The notes: generated by a model from the sequence alone, not told the origin. DNA of 64,000 nt from JAACFF01 sp963807975 (GCA_963807975.1 CAWEDV010000001.1:1860001-1924000), one strand, 5' to 3'. Shown: positions 32,983 through 42,875, counted from the first letter of the stretch. Program-made: numbers and translations.

Positions 32983-34182
32983 ATGGGACAAGAAAAGATC
33001 ATCATCATTGGTGGGGGAATCGTTGGCTTAGCAACAGCCTACAACCTGTCGCGCCAACAGCCAGATTGCCATATTACAATCCTGGAAAAAGAGAATGAGC
33101 TCTCCTTTCACCAGTCTGGGCGAAATTCGGGCGTTCTGCACTCCGGTATATACTACACGCCAGGATCACTGAAGGCGCGAAACTGCCGGGCAGGGAAAGT
33201 GCTGATGGAAAGCTTCTGCCGTGAGCATGAGATTCCATTCAAGTTGTGTGGCAAAGTCATCGTGGCTACGAACGACGAGGAACGGCCAATCTTGCACGAC
33301 ATCTTTGAGCGCGGCCAGGCCAATGGCGTCGATTGCGAACTGGTTGGTCGGACTAGGCTGCAGGAAATCGAGCCGCATACGGCAGGTATTGAGGCGATCT
33401 ACATTCCGGAATCAGGCATCGTGGATTATAAGCGTGTATGCCTACGATTGGGGGAAACTTTGGAAGAGGAAGGGCATCAGATCGTGACTGGTGCCAAGGT
33501 CACGGCCGTAGAGGAGCAACGAGGCGAAGTCACAGCCAAAACGACAATAGGGGACTACAGCGGCGATTATCTAGTCAACTGCGCCGGTTTGCATTCGGAC
33601 CGAGTGACAAAAATGACGGGTATGGATTCGCCAGCCAAGATCATCCCTTTCCGGGGTGAGTATTTTGAGCTAAAACCAGAGGCGGAATATTTATGCAGCA
33701 GTTTGATATACCCGGTGCCCGATCCAAAATTCCCATTTCTTGGCGTTCATTTCACACTGATGATCTCAGGTCGGGTAGAGTGCGGTCCCAATGCCGTGCT
33801 TGCTTTCGCACGTGAAGGATACTATCTCACGGATTTCAATTCGAGCGATTTGTGGGAAACAATGAGTTATCCGGGCTTCCAGAAACTGGCGGGCAAGTAT
33901 TGGCGTACAGGTCTGGGTGAAATGTGGCGCTCAGCCAGTAAGAAAGCTTTTGCTAAGGCCTTGCAAAACCTGGTGCCGGCGATCAGCGAAGAACATCTGG
34001 TCAAAGCACCCGCAGGCATTCGCGCCCAGGCGATACAACCCGATGGTTCTATGATGGATGATTTCGCTTTCCAAGAAAGCGAGCGTATCGTCAACGTGGT
34101 TAATGCACCTTCACCCGCGGCAACCTCGTCGTTGGCTATCGGGCAGACCATTGTCGAGAAATTGGCGCCGAGATTGGCCTAA
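32983..34182 (+). CDS. lhgO: L-2-hydroxyglutarate oxidase (LhgO-type FAD enzyme)
   Basis: This FAD-dependent oxidoreductase of the DAO family has the dinucleotide motif IIIIGGGIVGLATAYNL at the N-terminus. The signature QSGRNSGVLHSGIYYTPGSLK is typical of LhgO, which oxidises L-2-hydroxyglutarate to 2-oxoglutarate. About 399 residues from ATG 32983; an in-frame TTG at 32950 would add 11 residues, and neither start has a good ribosome binding site. Its presence between leuB and ilvD is unusual. One inferred role is metabolite repair, because 2-hydroxyglutarate arises by side reactions of dehydrogenases and transaminase-linked 2-oxoglutarate pools. Confidence 0.88.
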   Translation: MGQEKIIIIGGGIVGLATAYNLSRQQPDCHITILEKENELSFHQSGRNSGVLHSGIYYTPGSLKARNCRAGKVLMESFCREHEIPFKLCGKVIVATNDEERPILHDIFERGQANGVDCELVGRTRLQEIEPHTAGIEAIYIPESGIVDYKRVCLRLGETLEEEGHQIVTGAKVTAVEEQRGEVTAKTTIGDYSGDYLVNCAGLHSDRVTKMTGMDSPAKIIPFRGEYFELKPEAEYLCSSLIYPVPDPKFPFLGVHFTLMISGRVECGPNAVLAFAREGYYLTDFNSSDLWETMSYPGFQKLAGKYWRTGLGEMWRSASKKAFAKALQNLVPAISEEHLVKAPAGIRAQAIQPDGSMMDDFAFQESERIVNVVNAPSPAATSSLAIGQTIVEKLAPRLA

Positions 34183-34303
34183 ACAAAGTCACGACGAGAT
34201 TCATTCTAATTCGCAGGCAGTGACGGGCAAAAGCAATACTAGATAAGGAAGCACAGAGAATAATTCGGAGAACCATGGAGAGTGGCTACCGATTGGAGGA
34301 TAA

Positions 34304-35986
34304 ATGAGCAAGCAACTCAATAAATATAGTTCGCGCATCACCCAGCCCAAATCGCAAGGGGCTTCACAGGCGATGCTTTATGGCACTGGGCTCACAGAAG
34401 AAGATATGCAAAAGGCACAAGTGGGCATAGCCAGCATGTGGTATGAAGGCAATACCTGCAATATGCATTTGAATGATCTGGCAGCCTGGGTCAAGGAAGG
34501 GGTTGGGGCTGCAGGATTAGTGGGGATGCGTTTCAATACCATCGGCGTCAGCGATGGGATTTCAATGGGCACCGAGGGCATGAGTTTCTCACTGCAATCG
34601 CGGGAAATCATCGCCGATTCAATCGAGACGGCGATGAGCGCCCACTGGTATGATGCCAATATCTCCATCCCTGGCTGCGACAAGAATATGCCGGGCTGTA
34701 TCATGGCCATGGGCCGTCTCAACCGGCCTTCGCTCATGATTTATGGAGGTACGATTCGTGCCGGCTGTACAACCGAACACCCAAAGCTGGACATTGTGTC
34801 CGCCTTCCAGAGTTATGGTGAATATCTGGCGGGTAGGTTGGATGAGGAGCAGCGCCAGGAAATCGTGCGCCACAGCTGCCCCGGCGCTGGTGCTTGCGGC
34901 GGGATGTATACGGCCAACACGATGGCTAGCGCCATTGAAGCATTGGGCATGAGCCTGCCTTACAGCTCCTCGAATCCCGCCGTATCAGAAGAAAAACGGG
35001 CAGAATGTCAGCTTGCGGGCAAAGCGATCCAGATCTTGCTGGAGCACGACATCAAACCCCGGGATATCATGACCCGCCAGGCTTTTGAAAACGCCATGAC
35101 GGTGATCATGGCCCTAGGCGGATCAACGAATGCGGTTTTACATTTGTTGGCCATGGCCCGTGCCGTGGACGTGGAACTGAATATTGATGATTTTCAAGCG
35201 GTGAGCGACCGTGTTCCACTGCTGGCTGACTTGAAGCCCAGCGGACATTTTGTTATGGAAGATGTTCACGCTGTCGGTGGCATCCCGGCGGTTATGAAAC
35301 TACTGCTCGAAGCAGGAATGATAGACGGAAGCTGTTTGACAGTTACAGGAAAGGTAATAGCCGAAAACCTAGCTGATTTGCCTGGTCTCGCCGAGGGGCA
35401 GAAGATTATTCGAACGCTCGACAACCCGATCAATCCTAATGGTCACATTCGGATCTTGCGCGGTAATTTGGCGCCAGAAGGGGCCGTGGCCAAGATTACA
35501 GGCAAAGAAGGAGAGACCTTCACAGGCCGGGCCAACGTATTTGATTCCGAGGAAGAGATGTTGGCTGCCTTAGAACAAAATGAGATCTTGAAGGGGGATG
35601 TAATTATCATTCGCTTCGAGGGGCCCAAAGGGGGCCCTGGTATGCCAGAAATGTTGACACCCACCAGCGCGATCGTGGGCGCAGGGTTAGGCAAAGATGT
35701 GGCTTTAATGACAGACGGCCGTTTCTCCGGCGGCTCGCATGGTTTTATTGTGGGCCATATCACGCCAGAAGCGCAAAACGGCGGCCCAATCGCGCTGGTT
35801 CAGCAAGGAGACACGATTACGATCGATGCCTCGCAGCATGCTATAAACGTGCATCTGAGCGATGACGAGCTGGCAGCGCGGCGGGCAGCCTGGGCTGCGC
35901 CGGCTTACAAGGCGACGCGAGGAACCTTGTTTAAGTACATCAAGAATGTTAAGTCAGCCTCTGTAGGATGCGTGACGGACGAATAA
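34304..35986 (+). CDS. ilvD: dihydroxy-acid dehydratase
   Basis: IlvD dehydrates 2,3-dihydroxyisovalerate (and methylvalerate) to the 2-oxo acids with an Fe-S cluster. Cluster cysteines are visible in CNMHLNDLA, GCDKNMPGC and GAGACGGMYTANTM. The C-terminal block DGRFSGGSHGFIVGHITPEA is also diagnostic. Length 560 residues is normal. GGAGG lies 5 bases before ATG. It is the last gene of the operon; a 120-base gap before it may contain a secondary promoter. It ends 30 bases from a convergent gene. Confidence 0.96.
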   Translation: MSKQLNKYSSRITQPKSQGASQAMLYGTGLTEEDMQKAQVGIASMWYEGNTCNMHLNDLAAWVKEGVGAAGLVGMRFNTIGVSDGISMGTEGMSFSLQSREIIADSIETAMSAHWYDANISIPGCDKNMPGCIMAMGRLNRPSLMIYGGTIRAGCTTEHPKLDIVSAFQSYGEYLAGRLDEEQRQEIVRHSCPGAGACGGMYTANTMASAIEALGMSLPYSSSNPAVSEEKRAECQLAGKAIQILLEHDIKPRDIMTRQAFENAMTVIMALGGSTNAVLHLLAMARAVDVELNIDDFQAVSDRVPLLADLKPSGHFVMEDVHAVGGIPAVMKLLLEAGMIDGSCLTVTGKVIAENLADLPGLAEGQKIIRTLDNPINPNGHIRILRGNLAPEGAVAKITGKEGETFTGRANVFDSEEEMLAALEQNEILKGDVIIIRFEGPKGGPGMPEMLTPTSAIVGAGLGKDVALMTDGRFSGGSHGFIVGHITPEAQNGGPIALVQQGDTITIDASQHAINVHLSDDELAARRAAWAAPAYKATRGTLFKYIKNVKSASVGCVTDE

Positions 35987-36016
35987 AAGGGCTGATTCAA
36001 AATAATATTAGCTTGG

Positions 36017-38881
36017 CTAGCGGAAACCCCGACGACCTCCGCCACCGCTGCGACGTGAACTACGACTGCGCGAACGACTGCGCGAACGACTGCGTGAACT
36101 GCTGCCCCCACCCCCGCCACGAAAACCGCCTCCTGAAGAACGGGATGGTCGTGGCGGGCGCAGCGTTTGCGATTTGCGCATAATATCACCCACCACTTGG
36201 TCCACCGGTGTACCCGGTTCCCACTCCAGAGCACTACTGCTGCCAAAAGCCGATATATTCACTTTTACTGGTTCGCTGCCTTCGCCTACGACCGTATTGA
36301 GAACACCCGTAATACTGCGGCTGGCCGACGAAACGGAGCCAGTCAAATCATCAGACATGAGCTGCAGAGATGGCCGGTCGTCCCTACCAACCGTGGATGA
36401 GGCCACGCCGGGTGAGGGCTGAGAAGTTGAAGTTTTTCCCGTCCAGGATCCGCGCCGGTACCAGGGGCGTACATACCAGGGTCGACCTGTAAGCGGGCGT
36501 CCTTCCCAAGTGGTTCCGTCTTTTAGTACGAAGCGACCTATCCACGCAGGGGCAACACCACCCATGGCTTTCACCTGCTCCAGCAATTGTTGATCGACAT
36601 CGAGAGCAACCACGTAATCGAAGTAGCGGTCCAGTATGGCCTGGGCTTCGGCAAGATCTCCGACCCGCTGAATGTTTTGCAAGTAAGTTTTGAATCCCAA
36701 CCACTGCTGCGCTTCTGCCTTAGCCGACGCAGACAACGATTTTGAGCGCTGGCGGTTGATGATCCACCAGGCCAGTGAAAGAAAGAGGATGATGACCATG
36801 ACTACAATGACCGGTGCGGCGGGAAATCGGGTGATGAACAGCCGGTCCCATGCCGGACCAACGACGACGAGAAAGCCAAAGAGAAGAAACAAGCCTATCA
36901 TGAAAACCCGTCTGGGCAACTTACGCGAACTGTCAAAACCTCCCTTTTCATGATAGAGAATCGCCATGTCCTGCCCCATTTTGGCATAGAGTTTGGGCAG
37001 AAGTTTGTTCAGGGGTTGTAAAAGAGTATCCAAGGGCACGATCTCTCCTTGTGGCAAGAATCCAACGAGCGCCGTATAGAGAAAGGCAATGTGCGACTCG
37101 ATCTGAATTCTCTCGCCGGCCGCGGTCTTGATAATGAAACCGGCACGAAGCTCTTCCTTATCTGAAACCCGCGCTAATTGCAAATCGGGATCGATATCGA
37201 TGCGAATCAAACCCAAGGTTGCCAGGTGCAGCAGAGATGCCAATGCTCCTTTCGCAGTCACTTTTTCATCAATGAGATAGGCAACGAGGCCAGGGGCCAG
37301 ATTGGAGGGAGGTGTCGTGCGGTAATTGCCACGGATCTCGCGCCATTTTCGGCTGCCTTTTAAATACCAGGCTGCCAGCCCACCAAGAACGGCGAGAACT
37401 ACGACCATAAAACCGCCCGACCCCATGATCACCTTTTCCTGGGCCGCTCTTTGGCGGTATGCTTCAGCCTCGGTAGCAACGGCTTCAAACTCGTCCTGCC
37501 AGGCGGGCTTTTCGGATGTCGTCGTTCCAGGTGGCAGAGTCACCTGGATGGACCAATCGGTCGCTGGTTCATCCAGCATCAGCAGAATGCGGCCATCCTC
37601 AGTCTGATGCGTCCCAGCCCCTTCAATGACCACATCCTCCAGACCAAGCCGGTGAGGAAGTGTCAGGTGGACCGTCGTTTGCTCCGCTGGCACATCGTAG
37701 CCAGGCAGAATAGTCCAATGCAATTTCTGGTCATCTTCGTTGATGCTAACTGTCCCGATGGCCTGATATTCTAGATCAAAAGCAGCCTCCTCCCCTTTGA
37801 CCAGCGGTGGGAATCGCCAGGTGACCTCGCCACCGCCGGTGGCATAATCACTAATAGCTATTTCGTCGTTCGTCTTGTCGTAATAGACCCAAGATGAGTA
37901 GCGAGGCTCGAGATTGAGGTTGAAGCAATCTTCACACTGCAAAAAACCTACTTCGTCCCAGTGGGAATAGTAAACGTCCCCTTCATGGACAAATAATTTA
38001 TCCAGCCCCTCAAGAAAGAGCCAGGTGAAGCGCCGGAAACCCTCATACATGGTGCCTTCTAGTACGCGAACTTGTTGCTGCTCGACAACATGAAGCACAC
38101 CAGCTTCATTCAATTCCAGGTCAACGTCAACAGCAAGGATGCGGTAGACCAGTTTTGCCTCGTCTTCGGCCAACTGCCATGACTGAGGGATCGCTGACAC
38201 AAGCCCGTGAGGCAATTCGACGAGTATTTGGAAGGGGTTTCCATCAGGCAGAGGTTCAGTGAGGTCAAACACGATCTGCCGGCCTTCCTCAAGGGGCTGC
38301 ACATCGGCCGTGAAAGCAACTCCAAAAGCTTCAAACCTTAAATCGTCCTTTTCAAGGTAGAAGGGCAAATTTACCGTGACCCGGCTCACGGGAACTGACA
38401 AACCGCTGCGATCGGCGGCAACAGCGCGCCACTCCAGCAAGTCTGCCTCGGGATAGATCCACATACCACCGTGCACCAGGTATTCGACGACAAAGGTTAA
38501 TTCATCACCCGGTTTGGTCGGCTCATACTCCCAATCCACAAATTGTGTATCGCCCTCTTGTTCCATGGAGAATGTATCGGGTCCAGAGCCATCACGTTCA
38601 AAGGGGTTTAGATGATCGAGGTCCGGACCGCCAAAGACAGACACATCCGTAACCGTCGTTAAATATTTCAGGGGAATCTCCGCAAATCCTTCTCTGAATT
38701 CGCCATCGTAGCGCACTTGCTGTATCTCGCGAACTAAGAAATCACCGTTTTCGCTCAAGGTGATGTCGACGTCGTAGCGGAGATATTCAACCTCCGGAGC
38801 GTCCTGAGCATGAATGGGCGCGGCGATCAGAACTAATAGGTAGCAAATGAAAATGGATTTGAGGAGGCGAATGCTTCCCAT
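36017..38881 (-). CDS. DUF2207 membrane protein with Ser/Arg-repeat tail
   Basis: This 954-residue protein has a signal peptide (residues 1-25, cleavage after IHA), two tandem extracytoplasmic beta-rich DUF2207 domains (about 30-230 and 240-470), and a membrane segment near residue 490. A cytoplasmic region follows, with two further adjacent helices near residues 655-705. Members usually end in a glycine-rich GGGGGG tail; here the last ~45 residues mix glycine runs with a repeated Ser-Arg dipeptide. AGAGGT lies 7 bases before ATG. Function is unknown; in other bacteria relatives occur near envelope genes. It is transcribed alone. Confidence 0.85.
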   Translation of the reverse strand: MGSIRLLKSIFICYLLVLIAAPIHAQDAPEVEYLRYDVDITLSENGDFLVREIQQVRYDGEFREGFAEIPLKYLTTVTDVSVFGGPDLDHLNPFERDGSGPDTFSMEQEGDTQFVDWEYEPTKPGDELTFVVEYLVHGGMWIYPEADLLEWRAVAADRSGLSVPVSRVTVNLPFYLEKDDLRFEAFGVAFTADVQPLEEGRQIVFDLTEPLPDGNPFQILVELPHGLVSAIPQSWQLAEDEAKLVYRILAVDVDLELNEAGVLHVVEQQQVRVLEGTMYEGFRRFTWLFLEGLDKLFVHEGDVYYSHWDEVGFLQCEDCFNLNLEPRYSSWVYYDKTNDEIAISDYATGGGEVTWRFPPLVKGEEAAFDLEYQAIGTVSINEDDQKLHWTILPGYDVPAEQTTVHLTLPHRLGLEDVVIEGAGTHQTEDGRILLMLDEPATDWSIQVTLPPGTTTSEKPAWQDEFEAVATEAEAYRQRAAQEKVIMGSGGFMVVVLAVLGGLAAWYLKGSRKWREIRGNYRTTPPSNLAPGLVAYLIDEKVTAKGALASLLHLATLGLIRIDIDPDLQLARVSDKEELRAGFIIKTAAGERIQIESHIAFLYTALVGFLPQGEIVPLDTLLQPLNKLLPKLYAKMGQDMAILYHEKGGFDSSRKLPRRVFMIGLFLLFGFLVVVGPAWDRLFITRFPAAPVIVVMVIILFLSLAWWIINRQRSKSLSASAKAEAQQWLGFKTYLQNIQRVGDLAEAQAILDRYFDYVVALDVDQQLLEQVKAMGGVAPAWIGRFVLKDGTTWEGRPLTGRPWYVRPWYRRGSWTGKTSTSQPSPGVASSTVGRDDRPSLQLMSDDLTGSVSSASRSITGVLNTVVGEGSEPVKVNISAFGSSSALEWEPGTPVDQVVGDIMRKSQTLRPPRPSRSSGGGFRGGGGGSSSRSRSRSRSRSRSSRRSGGGGRRGFR

Positions 38882-38917
38882 TTTTGACCTCTATCAAGCC
38901 CGCTGGCCTATCATAAA

Positions 38918-40201
38918 TTACGGAGTCCCAAAAAGGATCTGCGCTAACCCTTCTGCGATGATCCTCGGTGGCATTTGAATGCCATTGCTCAAGACAATTA
39001 TGGCTGCATCATCCTCAGGGAAACGGGTCATAAAACTGGCGAAGCCAAAGATTCCGCCGCCATGAGCGATCGAGGTACGCCCCACGGTCGTGCCAATATC
39101 CCATCCATAACTGTAGTCCGCTCCCTGGCGCGTATCAACATGTGGAGTAAAGAATGCTTCTCGGGAAGCTGAACTGAGAACTTGATCACCGTAGAGAGCA
39201 CGATCCCAACGATACATATCTTCTACGGTGCTGTACAATGCACCCGCACCTGTGGGCCATGACGAATCAGTCAAGATCGCGGGACGTGGACCGCCAGGGG
39301 TTAAAAGGTAGCCGACCGCCGGATTTGGCAAATCGGGGGACAAATAATCATAACCGGTGTGCAACATATTCAAGGGTGTGAAGAATTGATCCTGCAGATA
39401 ATCGTCATAGGATTGTCCGGATACCAGTTCAATGATCTTGGTTAACAGCACGTAGCCAGAACTGCTGTACTCGTACTGCTGTCCCGGGGGAAATTGAAGT
39501 GGCTGGCTAGAAAAGGTGGCGATCAGGTCATCCAAAGGGATGGGTGACTGCACAACATCGGGCAGGTCAGGCCGGCGCTCATAGTTTGGTATACCAGCAG
39601 TGTGAGTCAGCAGTTGGTGGATAGTAATTTCATTTCCAAAGGGATAATCTGGAAGATACGTGGCCAGTTGGTCTTGAACGCTTAGCCGCCCCTGCTCCTG
39701 CAGTTTAAGAATGGCTGCGGCGGTAAACTGTTTGGTTAACGAGCCAATTCGAAACTGCGTATGGGGCAAATTAGGAGTGCCGGCCTGAACATTAGCCTGG
39801 CCAAAACCTTCGTTAACCAAGATCTCTCCACCTTGAGCGACCAAAACGGTCCCGGTGAAATTCCCGTCGACCAGGAAGTTGTTGAGATAATCCACCATTT
39901 GTTGGGTGCGGGGATCACTGCCTGACGGTTCCATACTCAGCGGCACACTTTCCCCCAGGGCTGCAGGTGTTGGCGGCACGAGGGATGGTTCAGGAGATGG
40001 GGCAGTCGACGGCCCTACTGGATCAGCGGTCGGGGTTGCGGCCTGCTGTGGCTGCTCAGGAACCACCGTCGGGACCGGTGAGAGATCGCTGCAAGCTGCG
40101 GATAATAGAACAAGGAAAGGAAGGAACAGCAGACGAAAAGTCCGGGACCGGAATAGATCGCTGCGGCAGCAGGAACGAAGCTTCATGTTGTTGCTTATCA
40201 T
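38918..40201 (-). CDS. serine beta-lactamase/PBP-like lipoprotein
   Basis: This 427-residue protein has an N-terminal lipoprotein signal ending LVLLSAAC (lipobox), a Pro/Thr/Ser-rich spacer (residues 40-85) and a class C beta-lactamase-type domain. The catalytic SxxK is SLTK near residue 155, the YxN-like motif is YSSSGY near residue 245, and a C-terminal HGGG replaces KTG. Such proteins are usually D-alanyl peptidases or esterases, not antibiotic resistance determinants. Its ATG overlaps the stop of the exonuclease-like gene by four bases, so the two are co-translated. Confidence 0.88.
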   Translation of the reverse strand: MISNNMKLRSCCRSDLFRSRTFRLLFLPFLVLLSAACSDLSPVPTVVPEQPQQAATPTADPVGPSTAPSPEPSLVPPTPAALGESVPLSMEPSGSDPRTQQMVDYLNNFLVDGNFTGTVLVAQGGEILVNEGFGQANVQAGTPNLPHTQFRIGSLTKQFTAAAILKLQEQGRLSVQDQLATYLPDYPFGNEITIHQLLTHTAGIPNYERRPDLPDVVQSPIPLDDLIATFSSQPLQFPPGQQYEYSSSGYVLLTKIIELVSGQSYDDYLQDQFFTPLNMLHTGYDYLSPDLPNPAVGYLLTPGGPRPAILTDSSWPTGAGALYSTVEDMYRWDRALYGDQVLSSASREAFFTPHVDTRQGADYSYGWDIGTTVGRTSIAHGGGIFGFASFMTRFPEDDAAIIVLSNGIQMPPRIIAEGLAQILFGTP

Positions 40202-41484
40202 TCAAGTTTCCTTTGTATCCGGGCTAATCTGTGTTCCAAATGAGGCCGGTCAAGGGCCGCTCTGGTGGGTGACCAACTACGCACCAGGGTCAAGGCCTTC
40301 TCGGTCCACATTTTTGCTTGGGATAGGTCGCGCTCTTGCCATTCGTAATACATGGCCAATTCGATATGGGCCTCTATTTCATCCAGACTGGTTGCCGCCC
40401 ACTGCTGCCAGACGGGGACCGCTTCGTCACTGCGATCACTGCGTTTCAATAACAGGCCCAACTGTTTGAGGGCTTGATGATACTGCTCTAATGGCAGGTC
40501 ACCAGCAGCAGCCAAGCGAAAACTGTTCTCTGCGGTATCTGCCATGCCCAAAGCAGCCTGCCATCTACCCAGGCTAAACAGATCCAGAGGATGATCCTGC
40601 GCGGTAGCATGTGCAAACTGGCGCATTATCTCGGCGGTTAGGGTAACCATGGAGAGCATATCTAATTGATTATGGTAGAAGACTCGGCCGATTTCGCGGG
40701 CATTCCCGCTGCGCAAATAGTCATTGTAAACAGTAGGAATCAACCATCCAGGGATATCTTCCTCAGTGCGTCTTACGCCAAGAAGTTCTTTCTCAAGGTT
40801 ACCCAGGGCGACTGATCCGAAACGACTGCGCCAGAGACGGCGTGAGGGTGGCAAGAGATCGACATGCGGCATTTCTTGCAGACGAGAGGGCAGACGATTC
40901 ATCAAGTAACGGGTGTTGAGCAGAGGGACATCAAAGGTACGGCCGTTAAACGATATTATGCCTGCTTTCTGATCCAACAAGTCATCCAATAGAAGCAGCA
41001 TAGCGGTTTCATCAGCGTGATCGCGCAGGAAGTATTGGCGAACAACCAAAGCATCGGCGGTAGGACCCTGTTCAATGAATGCGACTCCGACCATAAAAGC
41101 AATCGTTCCGGCACCGCCAAATCCAGTCGTTTCCGTATCGATAAACAGGAAATCGCGAAATGAAAGGAGGGAGAGTCGATCATCTTTGCTAATCAAAGCC
41201 GCCGGTGCTGTGGGGTACTCCAACAAGGAGTGTAACGGAAGCAATCCATGTTGATGTGCCAGAGAATAAACACGATCGACAATAAAACATGCACCTACAC
41301 TGGTTTCCTGAAGCCGTCCCCCTGGAAAAAGTCCCGCCAGCGAGCTTCCATCTTGTATTTCGCCGAACTGCTCTGTTCTCCGCGAGGCGGGACTTTGTGC
41401 AGTGGGACGATTATTCTTTTTCAAATCACGCGCCCCACGGCTGACGCCCAGACGGCGAAGACGATTCCGCAAATCCTTATCCAT
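40198..41484 (-). CDS. YprB-like RNase H-fold exonuclease with TPR tail
   Basis: This 428-residue protein carries a DEDD-type exonuclease domain (RNase_H_2/YprB family): FLFIDTETTGFGGAGT near residue 113 supplies two acidic residues, and GIISFNGRTFDVPLLNTRY and FYHNQLDMLSM supply the others. A C-terminal part of about 120 residues looks like TPR repeats. The nucleic acid substrate is unknown. I start at ATG 41484 because a TTGTCT-N17-TAAAAT promoter ends 7 bases upstream; the longer TTG start at 41520 coincides with the -35 box. It is divergent from the AAA-winged-helix gene. Confidence 0.85.
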   Translation of the reverse strand: MDKDLRNRLRRLGVSRGARDLKKNNRPTAQSPASRRTEQFGEIQDGSSLAGLFPGGRLQETSVGACFIVDRVYSLAHQHGLLPLHSLLEYPTAPAALISKDDRLSLLSFRDFLFIDTETTGFGGAGTIAFMVGVAFIEQGPTADALVVRQYFLRDHADETAMLLLLDDLLDQKAGIISFNGRTFDVPLLNTRYLMNRLPSRLQEMPHVDLLPPSRRLWRSRFGSVALGNLEKELLGVRRTEEDIPGWLIPTVYNDYLRSGNAREIGRVFYHNQLDMLSMVTLTAEIMRQFAHATAQDHPLDLFSLGRWQAALGMADTAENSFRLAAAGDLPLEQYHQALKQLGLLLKRSDRSDEAVPVWQQWAATSLDEIEAHIELAMYYEWQERDLSQAKMWTEKALTLVRSWSPTRAALDRPHLEHRLARIQRKLE

Positions 41485-41491
41485 AAGAATG

Positions 41492-41520
41492 ATTTTAAGA
41501 GTTGCCCTCCCAAGAGACAA
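41492..41520 (-). promoter_or_regulatory. leaderless-type promoter of the exonuclease-like gene
   Basis: On the minus strand TTGTCT (41520-41515) and TAAAAT (41497-41492) are exactly 17 bases apart and the ATG begins 7 bases after the -10 box. Confidence 0.68.
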
Positions 41521-41526
41521 GCGATA

Positions 41527-41555
41527 TTTACGTTTTCCCTGTTCCGCATTACAAT
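41527..41555 (+). promoter_or_regulatory. leaderless-type promoter of the AAA/winged-helix gene
   Basis: TTTACG (41527-41532) and TACAAT (41550-41555) are 17 bases apart. The ATG at 41565 begins 9 bases after the -10 box, and no ribosome binding site is visible. Confidence 0.6.
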
Positions 41556-41564
41556 TAAGACGAT

Positions 41565-42875
41565 ATGAGCATTGACAATCCCTTTTTCCATCGTGGTGCC
41601 ATCCGCCGGGCTAGTTTTTTCCACGGACGGCATAATGAAGTCGAACAGATTCTTGGCTTACTGCGCAACGGTCAAAGTGTTTCGCTCATTGGCCCCAGGC
41701 GTATCGGCAAGAGTTCAATACTTTTGCACCTTTGCCGCCCCTCAACACGTGAACTATATGGTCTGCAGCCACATGCCGCCTTATTCGTTATGTTGGACTG
41801 CCAGGAGCTTGGCGGTTCGCCTCCTGAAGAAGTATATGAAACACTGCTAATGGGACTGGTAGACGCAGCAAGCGATGCAGGATTGGTCTTGGAGCCAGCA
41901 CAACAGCCCGGGACATATCGAGCGCTCGACAGGGCTTTGCACCAAATCAGCAGAAAAGACGTACCAGTAGTCGTTCTACTGGATGAATTCGAGCTACTGG
42001 CCGCCAACGAACATCTCACGCCCTATTTCTTCGCCCGGCTAAGGGGCTTGACGACCAAATATGGTCTAGCCTACCTGACTACCAGCCAACGTCCCTTGTT
42101 CGCTATCACCGCTGAAGAAGAGATTCTCAGTTCGCCATTCTTCAATATTTTTGTGACTTTGCCTTTGGGTCTATTTGCACAGGAAGAAGCGGTGACGCTT
42201 TTCAGCAGTCGACTGGAACCTTCCAGCATATCTTTTTCGCCAGAATTGATCGAACATCTATTGGAGTTGGTTGGACCACATCCATTCTTCTTGCATATTG
42301 CTGGTTATCATTCCTTTCAAGCGGCTACGCAGCATGGATTAACAACAGAGGACGATTTTTCAGCGGTAGATGAACCAATCGAGGTAGAGGCTGAATCGCA
42401 TTTGGGTTACCTCTGGCAAAACTTAAGCGTTGAAGAACAGATAGCCCTTGCTCTGATTGATGGTCCCATTGACATTATGCGCCAGCTGGAACAACAGTGT
42501 TTGATTGAGGGGAACAACGGCCGTTTTGGATACACAGGTGATATGCTCCATCGCTATATTCGCCGCCAAGAAGTTGAAGGGTTAATTCAGGCTGGACCGT
42601 TTGTGATTGACCTACGAAGACACCAGGTCTGGGCAAACGGACAGCTGATCAATTTGACCATTTCCCAATTCAGCATTTTCGTCTGTCTGGCGGACCAAGC
42701 AGGCCAGGTAGTGCATGGCAATACGCTGGAGGAGGCAGTATGGGGTGAAGTTCTGATTGACGACCCCGACCGGTTAAAAACACTCATCAAGCGTCTGCGC
42801 CGGGCCATCATCCCTTATGATAATTGGATCGTGAGCGAGCGCGGCGTCGGCTATGTGCTGCGCGAACCTATATAG
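41565..42875 (+). CDS. AAA NTPase with C-terminal OmpR-type winged helix
   Basis: This 436-residue protein has an AAA/STAND-type NTPase domain: Walker A GPRRIGKSS near residue 43 and Walker B VVVLLDEFELL near residue 137. A helical middle region follows, then a C-terminal winged helix (about residues 346-436) of the Trans_reg_C class with the motif LKTLIKRLRR and a terminal ERGVGYVLREP hairpin. It has no receiver domain, so the NTPase probably replaces phosphorylation as the switch that controls DNA binding. The next gene encodes a related NTPase joined to an extracellular sensor domain, suggesting a signalling pair. Target genes are unknown. Confidence 0.85.
   Translation: MSIDNPFFHRGAIRRASFFHGRHNEVEQILGLLRNGQSVSLIGPRRIGKSSILLHLCRPSTRELYGLQPHAALFVMLDCQELGGSPPEEVYETLLMGLVDAASDAGLVLEPAQQPGTYRALDRALHQISRKDVPVVVLLDEFELLAANEHLTPYFFARLRGLTTKYGLAYLTTSQRPLFAITAEEEILSSPFFNIFVTLPLGLFAQEEAVTLFSSRLEPSSISFSPELIEHLLELVGPHPFFLHIAGYHSFQAATQHGLTTEDDFSAVDEPIEVEAESHLGYLWQNLSVEEQIALALIDGPIDIMRQLEQQCLIEGNNGRFGYTGDMLHRYIRRQEVEGLIQAGPFVIDLRRHQVWANGQLINLTISQFSIFVCLADQAGQVVHGNTLEEAVWGEVLIDDPDRLKTLIKRLRRAIIPYDNWIVSERGVGYVLREPI

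Noticed and set aside
38918..40201. Antibiotic-resistance beta-lactamase
   Set aside because: The protein is a lipoprotein with SLTK, YSSSG and HGGG motifs typical of peptidase or esterase relatives; nothing indicates a resistance role.
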